A stretch of DNA of 64,000 bases, from the IMG/VR virus record IMGVR_UViG_3300001533_002103, positions 2,184 to 66,183 of that record; one strand, given 5' to 3'. This DNA comes from a virus. Below the pieces are notes generated by a model that was given only the letters and a program-made list of their open reading frames with translations, did no database searches and had not been told where the DNA came from. A program made the translations under genes and the position numbers. This document shows positions 54,974 through 64,000 of this stretch, one piece after another (the stretch's first letter is position 1; the number at the start of each line of letters is the position of its first letter).

Positions 54974-55873
54974 TTAGAATTCTAAACTATCGAAATCAAA
55001 CATCTCTTCTTTTTTCTCTTGTTTTACGGGGCTATCACTTGATTCTTCAGGAACTTGAAATTTTTGATCCTCAGTAACTTCTTGATTAGAAGAAGACAAG
55101 TTTTTCTTTCTCAAGGTAAGAGACAAATCAAACTTTTCTTGAAATGCATCAAGTGTCTTCTTTGATATTTTTAACACATCAAACACTACATTACTTGGCA
55201 ATTCAATACCACGATCTAATTTAAATATTTTTCTTGGTCCGTAATGAGTAGAAATTTCTTGAATAGAAATTTTCGTTACTACTTTCTTATTATTTAAATT
55301 CCGTTTTTCGAAATCTCTATATTTTTCTTCCAATAAAGAAGTAAAATTTTCATTTTGTAATTCTGTTAAATAATCTGCTATACTACTATATTTGATTCCT
55401 TTCCCCTTAATGAAAATAAATATTGGTTTTTTATCTTCACCAAGTTCTGGAGAACCATGTTCATTACATAAAATTCCAGAAACTATTAGTTGACTCCTAC
55501 AATCTTTACAATATTCAACTGTAGCTCTTTCAGCAGAATTCGCTGGGCATGTTCTCCCTGAAGTTCCAGTATATGGTGCAGAGCCAGACATAAACGAAAA
55601 ACACTCAACTATTTCTTGATTATCATTTCCAAGTCTAATTTTTGCCATAATTGGTTTTACTGTAGTGATAATCATATGAACTTCATTTAAATTATATTTT
55701 ACTCCTCTAACTTGCAGATTTCCAGCCTTCTCCACTATATCAATGTGGTTCTTTCTATCTTGCCCACTAATATAAACGGCATGAAAAAATTCCTCTTCTG
55801 GGGGCTTTTGCTTTTTCCTATCAAACCCCATATCCATTAATTCTTCATAATCTTCTACATTAAAATTATCCAT
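54974..55873 (-). CDS. Candidate single-stranded DNA-binding protein
   Basis: A 299-residue protein with a beta-rich core (about residues 25-215) containing a possible zinc site (CPAN...CKDC...C) and a disordered, acidic C-terminal tail ending EEMFDFDSLEF. SSB proteins and T4 gp32 end in acidic tails with a Phe-rich tip that recruit partners. The neighbouring ATPase and replication genes fit. This is an inference from layout, not from a recognised OB-fold. Confidence 0.4.
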   Translation of the reverse strand: MDNFNVEDYEELMDMGFDRKKQKPPEEEFFHAVYISGQDRKNHIDIVEKAGNLQVRGVKYNLNEVHMIITTVKPIMAKIRLGNDNQEIVECFSFMSGSAPYTGTSGRTCPANSAERATVEYCKDCRSQLIVSGILCNEHGSPELGEDKKPIFIFIKGKGIKYSSIADYLTELQNENFTSLLEEKYRDFEKRNLNNKKVVTKISIQEISTHYGPRKIFKLDRGIELPSNVVFDVLKISKKTLDAFQEKFDLSLTLRKKNLSSSNQEVTEDQKFQVPEESSDSPVKQEKKEEMFDFDSLEF

Positions 55874-55903
55874 TTAATCCTCCCTTTTAAAAGTTAAAAA
55901 TAA

Positions 55904-56470
55904 TTATTTATTTGGAATTAAACACCAATTTGAATAGTTCCTATCTTCTGGTAACGTCACTATAGAAAACGTATCATTGAACCAACATTTTACTTGTTGA
56001 TTTAACAATTCACTAGAAATAAAACTTCTTTCTTTGAATACCGGTAGATGAATATCTTCATCCACAACCGTAATTGGTTGAATCCGTCTCACTTTGACAT
56101 CTGTAATCTCACCAGATATCAACTTAGAATGTGGACAATAAATAATTACTAGCTTATCACCCACCATCCTAAATATTTCATTCTTTAAAAAATATGCATT
56201 AGTATCTAAATCAAAAGCTGCATCCCCACCCTCCAAAACTCTTTGAATAGAAGTATGTTGTCTACACATCATTCCATTCGGTTTCTCTTTACAAAATTTA
56301 CATTTTTCTGTATCTAAAGTATATGTAAATCTTGAATTAAGAAACTTCTCGTCTGTGACTCTACTAAAATATGACAAGATTCTTTTCTTATTTAGTAAAA
56401 ATTTAACTATAGTAATTGGATATACATCTACTTCTAACTTCTCTATAAATGTTTCGGCATTCGTTATCAT
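55904..56470 (-). CDS. Hypothetical protein with Cys pair
   Basis: About 188 residues. The start at 56470 is favoured because GGAGG lies 6 bp upstream. CKFCKEKPNGMMC near residue 60 is a possible zinc knuckle. The rest is mixed alpha/beta with no recognised family. It is encoded immediately before the candidate SSB in the same orientation. Confidence 0.55.
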   Translation of the reverse strand: MITNAETFIEKLEVDVYPITIVKFLLNKKRILSYFSRVTDEKFLNSRFTYTLDTEKCKFCKEKPNGMMCRQHTSIQRVLEGGDAAFDLDTNAYFLKNEIFRMVGDKLVIIYCPHSKLISGEITDVKVRRIQPITVVDEDIHLPVFKERSFISSELLNQQVKCWFNDTFSIVTLPEDRNYSNWCLIPNK

Positions 56471-56556
56471 ACTAACCTCCATTTTAATTTTTATTAAAAA
56501 AATTCAAAAAAATCGCATAATTCATCTCTCCAAAAATTTATATATATAGTAATTAA

Positions 56557-56808
56557 TTAAAGCTCTACTTTTGTTGGATTTACATAATTATCTAGATCAA
56601 TTGTAACACTCCCTTTTGGAAATTTAGTTGCTGCAATTATCAACTCTTTTACTCTCAAAGGCATATTTTCATCTGTAACATATAATTGCATCTTTCCTTT
56701 TATATTTATTGATAATCCATCACCAGTTTGATCTATATTAAATAAATCCCCTTTTTCCATATTCAAAGATACGGAACCCTTTTTAATGATTACTTTTCCA
56801 TCATCCAT
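56557..56808 (-). CDS. Small beta-rich hypothetical protein
   Basis: An 83-residue protein with alternating strands (VIIKKGSVSLNMEKGDLFNI, GLSINIKGKMQLYV). It starts at the last bases of the upstream 196-residue gene, so it is translationally coupled. Function not recognised. Confidence 0.55.
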   Translation of the reverse strand: MDDGKVIIKKGSVSLNMEKGDLFNIDQTGDGLSINIKGKMQLYVTDENMPLRVKELIIAATKFPKGSVTIDLDNYVNPTKVEL

Positions 56809-57398
56809 TATATTTTCCTCCTTTCTATATTCAAAATTATATCCATTTTCATTCTTTTAGATCTATCACTAAACCAATTAGTTAGATCATCCCTATTATA
56901 TGTTCTTAAAAAATCTCTTGTCATCCTTGACAAAACATACACTTTAGTTTGTTCTATAATTTCATGTATAATCTCATTAGAATGCAATTTACAAAATTCA
57001 TCTAGATTTATTTTTCTTAAATCTATATCAAAAAATTGCCAAACACTTGTAATAAAATCTAAACAATCAAACTCTAAAAATTCAATAAAAGAATATACAT
57101 TATTTATATCAACAATACTATCTAAAGATATATTATCAAAAGAAAAATCATTATATACCTCAAAAACTCTAGATAAAATCCTGTTACAAAACATTCTCTG
57201 TATAGATAGATCTTTATCTGTAATATTATTAATTTCATTCCAATATACTAATTTAAAATTATTATTTCCAATACTCTCTATTATTGATAATATACTATAA
57301 TCTAGAGATGCTTTTTCAAATCTATCTTCTTGCTCTTCATCCTCCACTCCCATAATAAACATAGATCCACCTAATAGTGCTCTTTCAGATGCTTCCAT
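56808..57398 (-). CDS. Hypothetical helical protein downstream of RNA polymerase set 2
   Basis: A 196-residue, acidic, mostly helical protein. It begins just after the stop of the beta-subunit gene (start at 57398, gene end at 57400), so it belongs to the polymerase operon. No motif is recognised. A polymerase accessory factor is possible from position only. Confidence 0.6.
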   Translation of the reverse strand: MEASERALLGGSMFIMGVEDEEQEDRFEKASLDYSILSIIESIGNNNFKLVYWNEINNITDKDLSIQRMFCNRILSRVFEVYNDFSFDNISLDSIVDINNVYSFIEFLEFDCLDFITSVWQFFDIDLRKINLDEFCKLHSNEIIHEIIEQTKVYVLSRMTRDFLRTYNRDDLTNWFSDRSKRMKMDIILNIERRKI

Positions 57399-57399
57399 T

Positions 57400-60300
57400 T
57401 TATGATCCCTTTCCTAACATCAAAGCTACAAAATAACTATTTAAAAGTTGTAGTGTGGGAGATGTCTTTGGTTTTCTATATTTTCCCTTTCCTGTAAGTA
57501 TTATATCAGAAATAATTTCATTTTTAGTCATATGATCATCACTTAATGGACCAAATTCTTCTTCTAATAAATAAGGACAATTATAAGATAAAAGACTATA
57601 TGTATCTCCCTCTCCAATTCTTTGACCTCCAAATCTGGCCTTTCCCGCTGTTGGTTGTTGTGTTTTAGCAACAGATGGACCAGTACTTCTAGAAGTTACT
57701 TTCATTTCTCCAATATGTTCCAATTTATTAATATATGTATAACCAATCGGAACTGGAGATTTTGTTTTTACTCCATAATATGGTAAATATAATTGATATG
57801 AAGGATTTAATTTCAATATCTTAAATGCACTTTGTATCTGTTTATATTTCGGAGATTTAAATGGAGATGCTATAATTGGAACAAATCCATTATTCCTTAT
57901 TTGTTCCATCATTAGATTAAATTTGTCATTACTAAGTCTTGATAAACTTTGGATCATCTTGGCACTGAATTTCTTATTTGGTGAAGTATCTAATGCTGAA
58001 TATACATTTCCAAATAATTGAACAATCTTTGTTTTATCTCTCAACTGTAATGATATATTTGCTAATGACTTTGAAATTAAACCAGTATATAATTCATAAA
58101 GCTGTCCCAAATTCATCCTATTAATTAAACCAAGGGGATTAAGAATTATCTCCACTTTGTCTCCCCACGGAGTTCTTGGCATTAAATTATCCTTTTCTAT
58201 CAAACTTATAATTCCCTTATTTCCATATCTATTACATAATTTATCTCCAACATCCACTTTTAATTCTTGTTCAATTTTAAATACAATTAATATTCCTTTT
58301 ACTGAAATTCCTCTCACAATATATTTTTCCTTTGGTATCTTCTTATATTTTTTATTTGTTTTTCTGATTAACTCCGTTAATCTAGGAAAAGAATCTTCAC
58401 TTAAATTAGAAAACACTTCAATATCGACAATTGTTCCTCCAGGACTCTTCTTAATATATTGTCCAGATACAATACTAATCCCCTCCTCTTCCTCTGATTC
58501 CTCATATCCAATGATTTCATCTATTTCACCAATTGTTTTATTAAATATTATATCCCCCTTTTTTGTTTTATCTCCTATATTTGCCATCGTTATTAATCTA
58601 TCAGATTTTGATAAAGTGACTTCTTCAACAATACCATGTAATGAAGTAAGTTTATCATTTTCTACAATACTTTCGCTAAGAACAATTCCATCTTCAAAAT
58701 TATATCCCCTATATGGCATAAGAGCAACTAACAACGTTCTTCCCATTGCTATAGTTCCATTTGAAATACAGGCCCCTTCTGCAATAATATTATTTTCTCT
58801 AACTTGTTGTCCCTTTGATACTTTTGGAACAAAGGTACTGAGAGTATTCTTACCGGAACCAGACTTTAAATGTACAGGTGTTATATCAACATTTGACTTC
58901 TTTCCGTCTTTACAAAGAATAGTAATACTATCTTGTTTTACATCTTCTATTTTCCCAGCACACGGAGACTTTTTTATAAAACTATCAGAAAGAACATTTG
59001 TTAAAACATTTTCATATCCAGATTGCACTGCTGGTGGGGTAGGATTTTTTAATGGAACAATTTGTTTTGCTTGACTTGTTGCCATCATCATCCTTGCTCC
59101 ATCATTACATTCAATAAAAGGAATCATCGATGATGTAGTAGAAAGAATACCAGATCTTTCATTATCGTCTTCATTCTTAGTCATAATCAATCCACGAGAA
59201 GAAGTTATAAGAGCATTTACAGTCAATTGTTGAGAAATACCAATTGTATCTCCCTCTGGTGTATCAACAGGATCAACATTTCCAAAATAACTAGGATCAA
59301 CACTTCTATCCTTTACTTGGATAGCTCTTTTATCTGGTATTCCTGATATTCCTTTCCCGATTGGTGAAATTCTAGTAATAGAAGACATTTCCTCGATTGG
59401 ATTAGAATACTCCATATTAGTTACTAGATCCAAATTTACAAACTGTGACATTAGCTTTTCTGGTTGAATATAAAATTTTGCATCTTTATTTCCAGATAAT
59501 ACTTGTTCTCGATATTCTGTATATGCACTTAAAATTTGTTTTTGTAATAGATGTACTAAAACCTCTGAATTTCTAATTCGTTGATTTGATAAATCATTTC
59601 TTCTTTGAAAAAATCCAGTTACAACTTTCCTTGACATATATTCCATTATTGTTTCTAAATCTGTTGGTAATTGTTTATTTACTAATACTTGTATAGCAAC
59701 GGGGTCAACAATATTTTCTATACAACTAGAAATTCTTGAAATTGAATTTACTCTTCCTGTCATTTTAATAATCATGTTTTGAAAATACTCTTTACTCCCA
59801 AATATACCATCAATATCTAAATTACTTATATCTTTTTCTCTTGTAAAACTTTTACATAACTCTTCCTTAAATTCAGAATCTACATTATCAAATATCAAAT
59901 ATTCTGTTGGGGAAATTTTTATTGCAAATAAATCATCTTTTGTTTTCTTACTACTAATTCGATAAGATAATTTATATCTTTTTAATGTTTCCTCAAAACC
60001 AAAAGCAAAGGATAAAATTACAAATAATGGAATCCAATAAGAACCAATATAAACTCTAAGATATTTTTCAGTCTTAGTTCTTTTGCTTTCTATATGAAAA
60101 ATAGAAAAAGAACTTTCAAATTTAGAATCATATGGTTGTGGGAAAGAAATAGGACATACAACAATTTGATTTAACAAACACTTTTTCTGACCACTAACTC
60201 TAAATGTACCACTAACTGGATCTATTTTAGGAATTGTTATTTCAATATGATGTTCATTTCCAAACTCGTCTTTTAAATTAGCTTTTAAAGTAGACTCATC

Positions 60301-61515
60301 AGATTTAGCAATTTCTCCAGTCTTAATTGGTTTATCAACAATTGTTATACCAACAGTCTTTATTGGAATTTCTTTATTTTCAAGAAGTTTAAAAGTACGT
60401 TCTACATCATTCTTTAAATTTATTTCAAAATCGACTTGTCTCTTTTTAAAAATATGTTCTGGAGTTTTATGATCTATTCGATCTGGAATACTGGATGACT
60501 CTGAAACCACATTAGTTGAATAAGATACTGTTTCCTCCGGTTCTAAAATATTATCTACATATTTTTTATCTATAGCTTTTATTGTGATATCTAATTTTTT
60601 ATCTGGTATTTTTTGTGATATCTTTGTGGATTTAGATACATCACTACTAACTTTGTACATTACAGATGTTACAGATATTCTTTTTAATTCATTTTTTGGA
60701 ACCTCTCCAGAAATTATTTTTTCAACCTTGTTTTGGTTCTTTTTTAAATAATCTTTTACTGACTCTTTAGTCTTCTTTAAATTCCCTGGTGAAATCTCCT
60801 TAGATATACTATTTACAACTATATTTGCAGCTTGGTCTATTTCTTCCTTTTCCTGTTCTGTATCTATATCTACTAGGTCAATCCCCTTAATAGATTTCAG
60901 ATATTGAAATACTCTAGAAAATTTGTATACTCCATCTTTTACTAAAAGTCGATAATTAACTATATCTCCCTGAATAAGACACAAAATAAGATCATCAAAA
61001 ACTATATTTCCATCTTTCATTTGTCTCATCAAAGGAAAAAATTTTCGATTAATAAAAGTACTAAATTTTTTTGTAACATCTATAGAATAAATTAATATCT
61101 TCCGATACTTTTGTGGAAAAGAAGATATATTACCATCTATAAAACTTGTTAAAAGCATACCAGCTCGTTGTCTATAATTTTGTGGATGATATTTTTCATC
61201 CAAAGTATTAATATAATTCGTTAAATCTAAAAACTCACTCCTATCTTGTGGAAACTTCATATGGGAAGAATATGGTATTAATCCAATCTTCTTATACTCA
61301 TCTCTAAGTTTTGTATCCAATCTAGTTCTTGGGATTTTTGTAAGTGGAACAATCACGGTTCTAACATCAGTTCTTCTTATATTTAATTTTAAATAATCAT
61401 CAACAAATAAAGAATTTTCTGAAAAATATGCTAATAAATAAGGGTTCTTCCTATCAATTGGAAATCGAATATCTTTTACTAATTGTGTATATTGTTTAAT
61501 ATTTTTAAATAACAT
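57400..61515 (-). CDS. Phage DNA-directed RNA polymerase, beta-subunit homologue (set 2)
   Basis: 1371 residues, close to bacterial RpoB length and longer than set 1. Blocks in order: PIGKGISG...DPSYFGNVDPVDTPEGDTIG (about residues 705-745), YRGYNFEDGIVLSES, GDKLCNRYGNKGIISLIE (about residue 1100) and GKARFGGQRIGEGDTYSLL, where bacteria have GEMEVWAL. A Lys/Ser-rich, low-complexity insertion lies at about 240-400. It is only distantly similar to the set 1 beta. In phiKZ-like phages one such set is packaged in the virion and one acts later. Confidence 0.93.
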   Translation of the reverse strand: MLFKNIKQYTQLVKDIRFPIDRKNPYLLAYFSENSLFVDDYLKLNIRRTDVRTVIVPLTKIPRTRLDTKLRDEYKKIGLIPYSSHMKFPQDRSEFLDLTNYINTLDEKYHPQNYRQRAGMLLTSFIDGNISSFPQKYRKILIYSIDVTKKFSTFINRKFFPLMRQMKDGNIVFDDLILCLIQGDIVNYRLLVKDGVYKFSRVFQYLKSIKGIDLVDIDTEQEKEEIDQAANIVVNSISKEISPGNLKKTKESVKDYLKKNQNKVEKIISGEVPKNELKRISVTSVMYKVSSDVSKSTKISQKIPDKKLDITIKAIDKKYVDNILEPEETVSYSTNVVSESSSIPDRIDHKTPEHIFKKRQVDFEINLKNDVERTFKLLENKEIPIKTVGITIVDKPIKTGEIAKSDESTLKANLKDEFGNEHHIEITIPKIDPVSGTFRVSGQKKCLLNQIVVCPISFPQPYDSKFESSFSIFHIESKRTKTEKYLRVYIGSYWIPLFVILSFAFGFEETLKRYKLSYRISSKKTKDDLFAIKISPTEYLIFDNVDSEFKEELCKSFTREKDISNLDIDGIFGSKEYFQNMIIKMTGRVNSISRISSCIENIVDPVAIQVLVNKQLPTDLETIMEYMSRKVVTGFFQRRNDLSNQRIRNSEVLVHLLQKQILSAYTEYREQVLSGNKDAKFYIQPEKLMSQFVNLDLVTNMEYSNPIEEMSSITRISPIGKGISGIPDKRAIQVKDRSVDPSYFGNVDPVDTPEGDTIGISQQLTVNALITSSRGLIMTKNEDDNERSGILSTTSSMIPFIECNDGARMMMATSQAKQIVPLKNPTPPAVQSGYENVLTNVLSDSFIKKSPCAGKIEDVKQDSITILCKDGKKSNVDITPVHLKSGSGKNTLSTFVPKVSKGQQVRENNIIAEGACISNGTIAMGRTLLVALMPYRGYNFEDGIVLSESIVENDKLTSLHGIVEEVTLSKSDRLITMANIGDKTKKGDIIFNKTIGEIDEIIGYEESEEEEGISIVSGQYIKKSPGGTIVDIEVFSNLSEDSFPRLTELIRKTNKKYKKIPKEKYIVRGISVKGILIVFKIEQELKVDVGDKLCNRYGNKGIISLIEKDNLMPRTPWGDKVEIILNPLGLINRMNLGQLYELYTGLISKSLANISLQLRDKTKIVQLFGNVYSALDTSPNKKFSAKMIQSLSRLSNDKFNLMMEQIRNNGFVPIIASPFKSPKYKQIQSAFKILKLNPSYQLYLPYYGVKTKSPVPIGYTYINKLEHIGEMKVTSRSTGPSVAKTQQPTAGKARFGGQRIGEGDTYSLLSYNCPYLLEEEFGPLSDDHMTKNEIISDIILTGKGKYRKPKTSPTLQLLNSYFVALMLGKGS

Positions 61516-61516
61516 T

Positions 61517-64000
61517 TTATCCCCCCAATGTGCCAGTCATTACTCGTTCTAAAATACTCGGTTCTGATGGTGCTTCAGAAACTAATCCTGTAGAAATAGA
61601 TTTTGATACATTTTCAAAAGCAAGACCTTCAACAAAACTAGAACTAAATACAGTCTCCTTTATATTTAATAATACTGGATCCCAAGTAGCACCCAACCTT
61701 GCTGGTAATTCTAATAAATTCTTATCTCTAAGACAATTACTTAATAATATTTCTAAATGAATTAGATCCATATCTGCCACCGGTGGAGAATACACTTTTA
61801 ATAATTTGTTAAATAAATGATCAACATCTTTATATATTTCTCTTCCACCTAACAATCTCTCTACATACAATATCTGTTGCTTCATTTCTTCTGTCTCTAA
61901 AGGAATTTCAATCATTACATTATTGGGTTCGTATAAAAGAATAATCTCCCCTTCCTTTTGCTCCATATTTTGAGTTTCTAATTTTACAGGATAATCCAAA
62001 ATAATATTAAACATTAAATCATCAAATTCTATTCTTCCAAGAAGACTTTTAACCCAAATTTTATCTGAATCTATTACAAGATTATCACCAATTTTATAGT
62101 TTGACATATTAATTGATAATTTACATTTTTTATTACAGATTAAAAAATTTTCATTTTGCTTAATATATTCAGTTAACTTTTCTTCATCTAATAATAATAG
62201 TGGGTCACCAGTTACAACATCCTGTAAAATATCTCTCTTTTTCACTTCAACCTGTGACAAATGAAAAGTTCTCATAATTAATTGGGTTCCTCTTTCCCCA
62301 ATTATTTGAGCTGCCAAAAGACCCACATATGGAGTTTTATGAACATGCAATAAATTACCATAACAAGTATGACATATCTTTTTAGATCTACAATATATAG
62401 GGCTTTTTAATTGAATTACATCTCCAATTTTATGTTCCTCTGGTTTAAATAAAATAATTTTTCCATGATCCAATATATATCTTCCTGTTAATCTCCCCAT
62501 TACATCCTTCGTCAATCGTAAATTCAAATATTTCTTAACACCACAATCCTGTATACTTGGAGAAGCTTCTATATTATTCAATAAAAATGCAAGTTTTCTT
62601 GATATATATCCTGTATCACTAGTATTTATAACCCTATCTATAATACCCTTTCTAGCTCCAGATCCAGCATTAAAATATTCTGTTGGAGTTAATCCATCTG
62701 CATATGACCCCTTAATCGGAGGCAATACATTCCCCTCTGGATCAGATATAATTCCCTTTGAAACTAAAATCTGCATCGTTTGTCCCCATCCCTTTGCAGA
62801 ACCTGACTCTATTAAATCAGCTAATCCAGTATCTTTTAAATACTCGGATAATATCTTTTCCATTTGAGATAATAAATTAGCAGCCTCTTCAGTAGAAGCT
62901 CCTGTTAATTTATCTTTTAATTTATATATCTCATCTGGTAAATCAATTAAGTCTAATGAAATACTGGGAGCCATTATTGTAGAAAATTTAAAACCAAATT
63001 TCTCTAATTTAAAACAACATTCTTTTGCAATATTATCACCATATCGTTCCACTAATGCTAAAGCAATATTATTTGCAACTTTTTTATTGACTGGTTTATC
63101 TACAAAGGGAAAATCATCTGGTAAGCAACTATTAATAATTGCTTTCCCCATTGTGGTCTTATGACCTCTAAAAATAACAGCCACATAAGGATCTGTTGCC
63201 ATTTCTAAATCTTTGTTAAAAACTTCTATAGGAGAATTCTTTTTTGTAATATTTTTTGATAATAAATATAAACCAACACACATTTCTTTAGAAAATTCAA
63301 ATGTTAATGTAGTAGAAGATTCTCCACTAAATCCTCTCATCATTTTAGTTCTAGCTTCTTCTTGAGCTTTATCTGTTAAGGGATGGAATATTGCCATTTG
63401 ATCCCCATCAAAGTCTGCATTAAATGATCCAACAGAAAGATTACATATTTCTACAACATTTCCCCTAACAATTACTGGTTTAAAAGCTCTATATGAACCA
63501 GAATGTAAAACTGGATCTCGTTTTGCTAATACAACCCTTCCTATCACAGCATTCTCTGTTGCTTCAAAAAATAAATTATATAACGCTTCTGGTATTTTAT
63601 CTCCGTCTTTTATAGATTTTATCACTTGTTGTACACTATCAATAGACAATTCCATTTTAGTAAAAGACTCAACTTCCGTTTTTAGTAACTCTTTATTAAC
63701 TTTTTCAGAATACATTAATTGATGAAGTAAAAATGGATTAAATATACTTACTGCCATTCTAAGAGGTATTCCAATTTCATTCGTCTTCAAATCAGGATTT
63801 GGAATAATAACCCCTCTCCCAGAAAAATCTACTCGTTTTCCTAATAACTGCGATCTTATTAAACCACTCTTCTTACCAATTTTAGTTCTAATAAAATCGT
63901 CATGTTCTATAACTGCCAATTGTAAAGAGTAAGAAAGAAGACTAAATAAAGAACCTCCAGATGCACTTTGTACTTGAGATGTTTTTCTCATCAAAGAAAT
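61517..64000 (-). CDS. Phage DNA-directed RNA polymerase, beta-prime-subunit homologue (set 2), N-terminus off the window
   Basis: At least 827 residues; the frame is open to the last base, so the N-terminal part, including any zinc ribbon, is outside. GLIRSQLLGKRVDFSGRGVIIP, the catalytic loop FNADFDGDQMAIFHPL, GARKGIIDRVINTSDTGYISRKL and LAAQIIGERGTQLIMRTFHLSQV are recognised. A CRSKKICHTCYGN zinc pair is also present. The order is beta-prime then beta, separated by 1 bp. Bacterial rpoB-rpoC are the other way round. Confidence 0.93.
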   Translation of the reverse strand: MSLMRKTSQVQSASGGSLFSLLSYSLQLAVIEHDDFIRTKIGKKSGLIRSQLLGKRVDFSGRGVIIPNPDLKTNEIGIPLRMAVSIFNPFLLHQLMYSEKVNKELLKTEVESFTKMELSIDSVQQVIKSIKDGDKIPEALYNLFFEATENAVIGRVVLAKRDPVLHSGSYRAFKPVIVRGNVVEICNLSVGSFNADFDGDQMAIFHPLTDKAQEEARTKMMRGFSGESSTTLTFEFSKEMCVGLYLLSKNITKKNSPIEVFNKDLEMATDPYVAVIFRGHKTTMGKAIINSCLPDDFPFVDKPVNKKVANNIALALVERYGDNIAKECCFKLEKFGFKFSTIMAPSISLDLIDLPDEIYKLKDKLTGASTEEAANLLSQMEKILSEYLKDTGLADLIESGSAKGWGQTMQILVSKGIISDPEGNVLPPIKGSYADGLTPTEYFNAGSGARKGIIDRVINTSDTGYISRKLAFLLNNIEASPSIQDCGVKKYLNLRLTKDVMGRLTGRYILDHGKIILFKPEEHKIGDVIQLKSPIYCRSKKICHTCYGNLLHVHKTPYVGLLAAQIIGERGTQLIMRTFHLSQVEVKKRDILQDVVTGDPLLLLDEEKLTEYIKQNENFLICNKKCKLSINMSNYKIGDNLVIDSDKIWVKSLLGRIEFDDLMFNIILDYPVKLETQNMEQKEGEIILLYEPNNVMIEIPLETEEMKQQILYVERLLGGREIYKDVDHLFNKLLKVYSPPVADMDLIHLEILLSNCLRDKNLLELPARLGATWDPVLLNIKETVFSSSFVEGLAFENVSKSISTGLVSEAPSEPSILERVMTGTLGG

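Noticed and set aside
58157-59074. Plus-strand ORF of 305 codons opposite the RNA polymerase beta gene
   Set aside because: The opposite strand encodes conserved beta-subunit blocks; the plus ORF is Ser/Ile/Pro-rich with no family features.

Overview
The window is a stretch of a very large AT-rich (by eye roughly 70% A+T, not computed) contractile-tailed bacteriophage, most likely a jumbo or huge myovirus of a low-GC bacterium. No host genes, tRNAs, integrase or insertion sequences were seen. The standard stop codons TAA and TGA are used and there is no sign of stop-codon recoding. The phage nature is supported by a T4-like tail tube, baseplate wedge (gp25, gp6/J), gp26-like and hub proteins, a tape measure protein, a large terminase subunit and T4-like replication genes. 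It also encodes its own multisubunit RNA polymerases.

Layout: 1-1874 (minus) holds three tandem paralogues built of 23-residue repeats, a pyrimidine-dimer glycosylase-like gene and a small gene. 2006-12710 (plus) is a HAD phosphatase followed by tail and baseplate genes with an embedded membrane-anchored trypsin-like protease. 12707-23207 (minus) carries a probable tube cap, a tape measure gene broken by a frameshift, a HExxH virion-type protein, terminase and a baseplate hub. 23282-28073 (minus) has a DUF932-like protein, a methyltransferase, several unknowns and a FolE2-type GTP cyclohydrolase. 28172-33958 encodes a complete RNA polymerase beta/beta-prime pair, each subunit unsplit. 57400-64000 encodes a second, divergent beta/beta-prime pair, with the last gene running off the edge. 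Between the two pairs lie the ubiquitin-like cluster (34190-41020), a radical SAM enzyme, Rad50/Mre11-like SbcC/SbcD, a UvsW-like helicase, QueD, both subunits of a type II topoisomerase, a MoxR ATPase with a metallopeptidase-VWA partner, and a possible ssDNA-binding protein.

The most unusual content is 34190-41020. It looks like a phage-borne ubiquitin-type conjugation and deconjugation cassette: a Rho_N/SAP-headed beta-grasp modifier, a ThiF/E1-like protein, a JAB/JAMM peptidase with an intact metal motif, and an 800-residue protein with an E2-like (PRTRC protein B-like) segment. A second ThiF-like protein and a second candidate E2 with an HPN...C motif follow. The overall set recalls PRTRC cassettes, but with a second E1/E2-like pair and domain fusions. 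It lies in the same orientation directly upstream of the first phage RNA polymerase genes. These calls rest on motif reading only; no searches or structure predictions were run.
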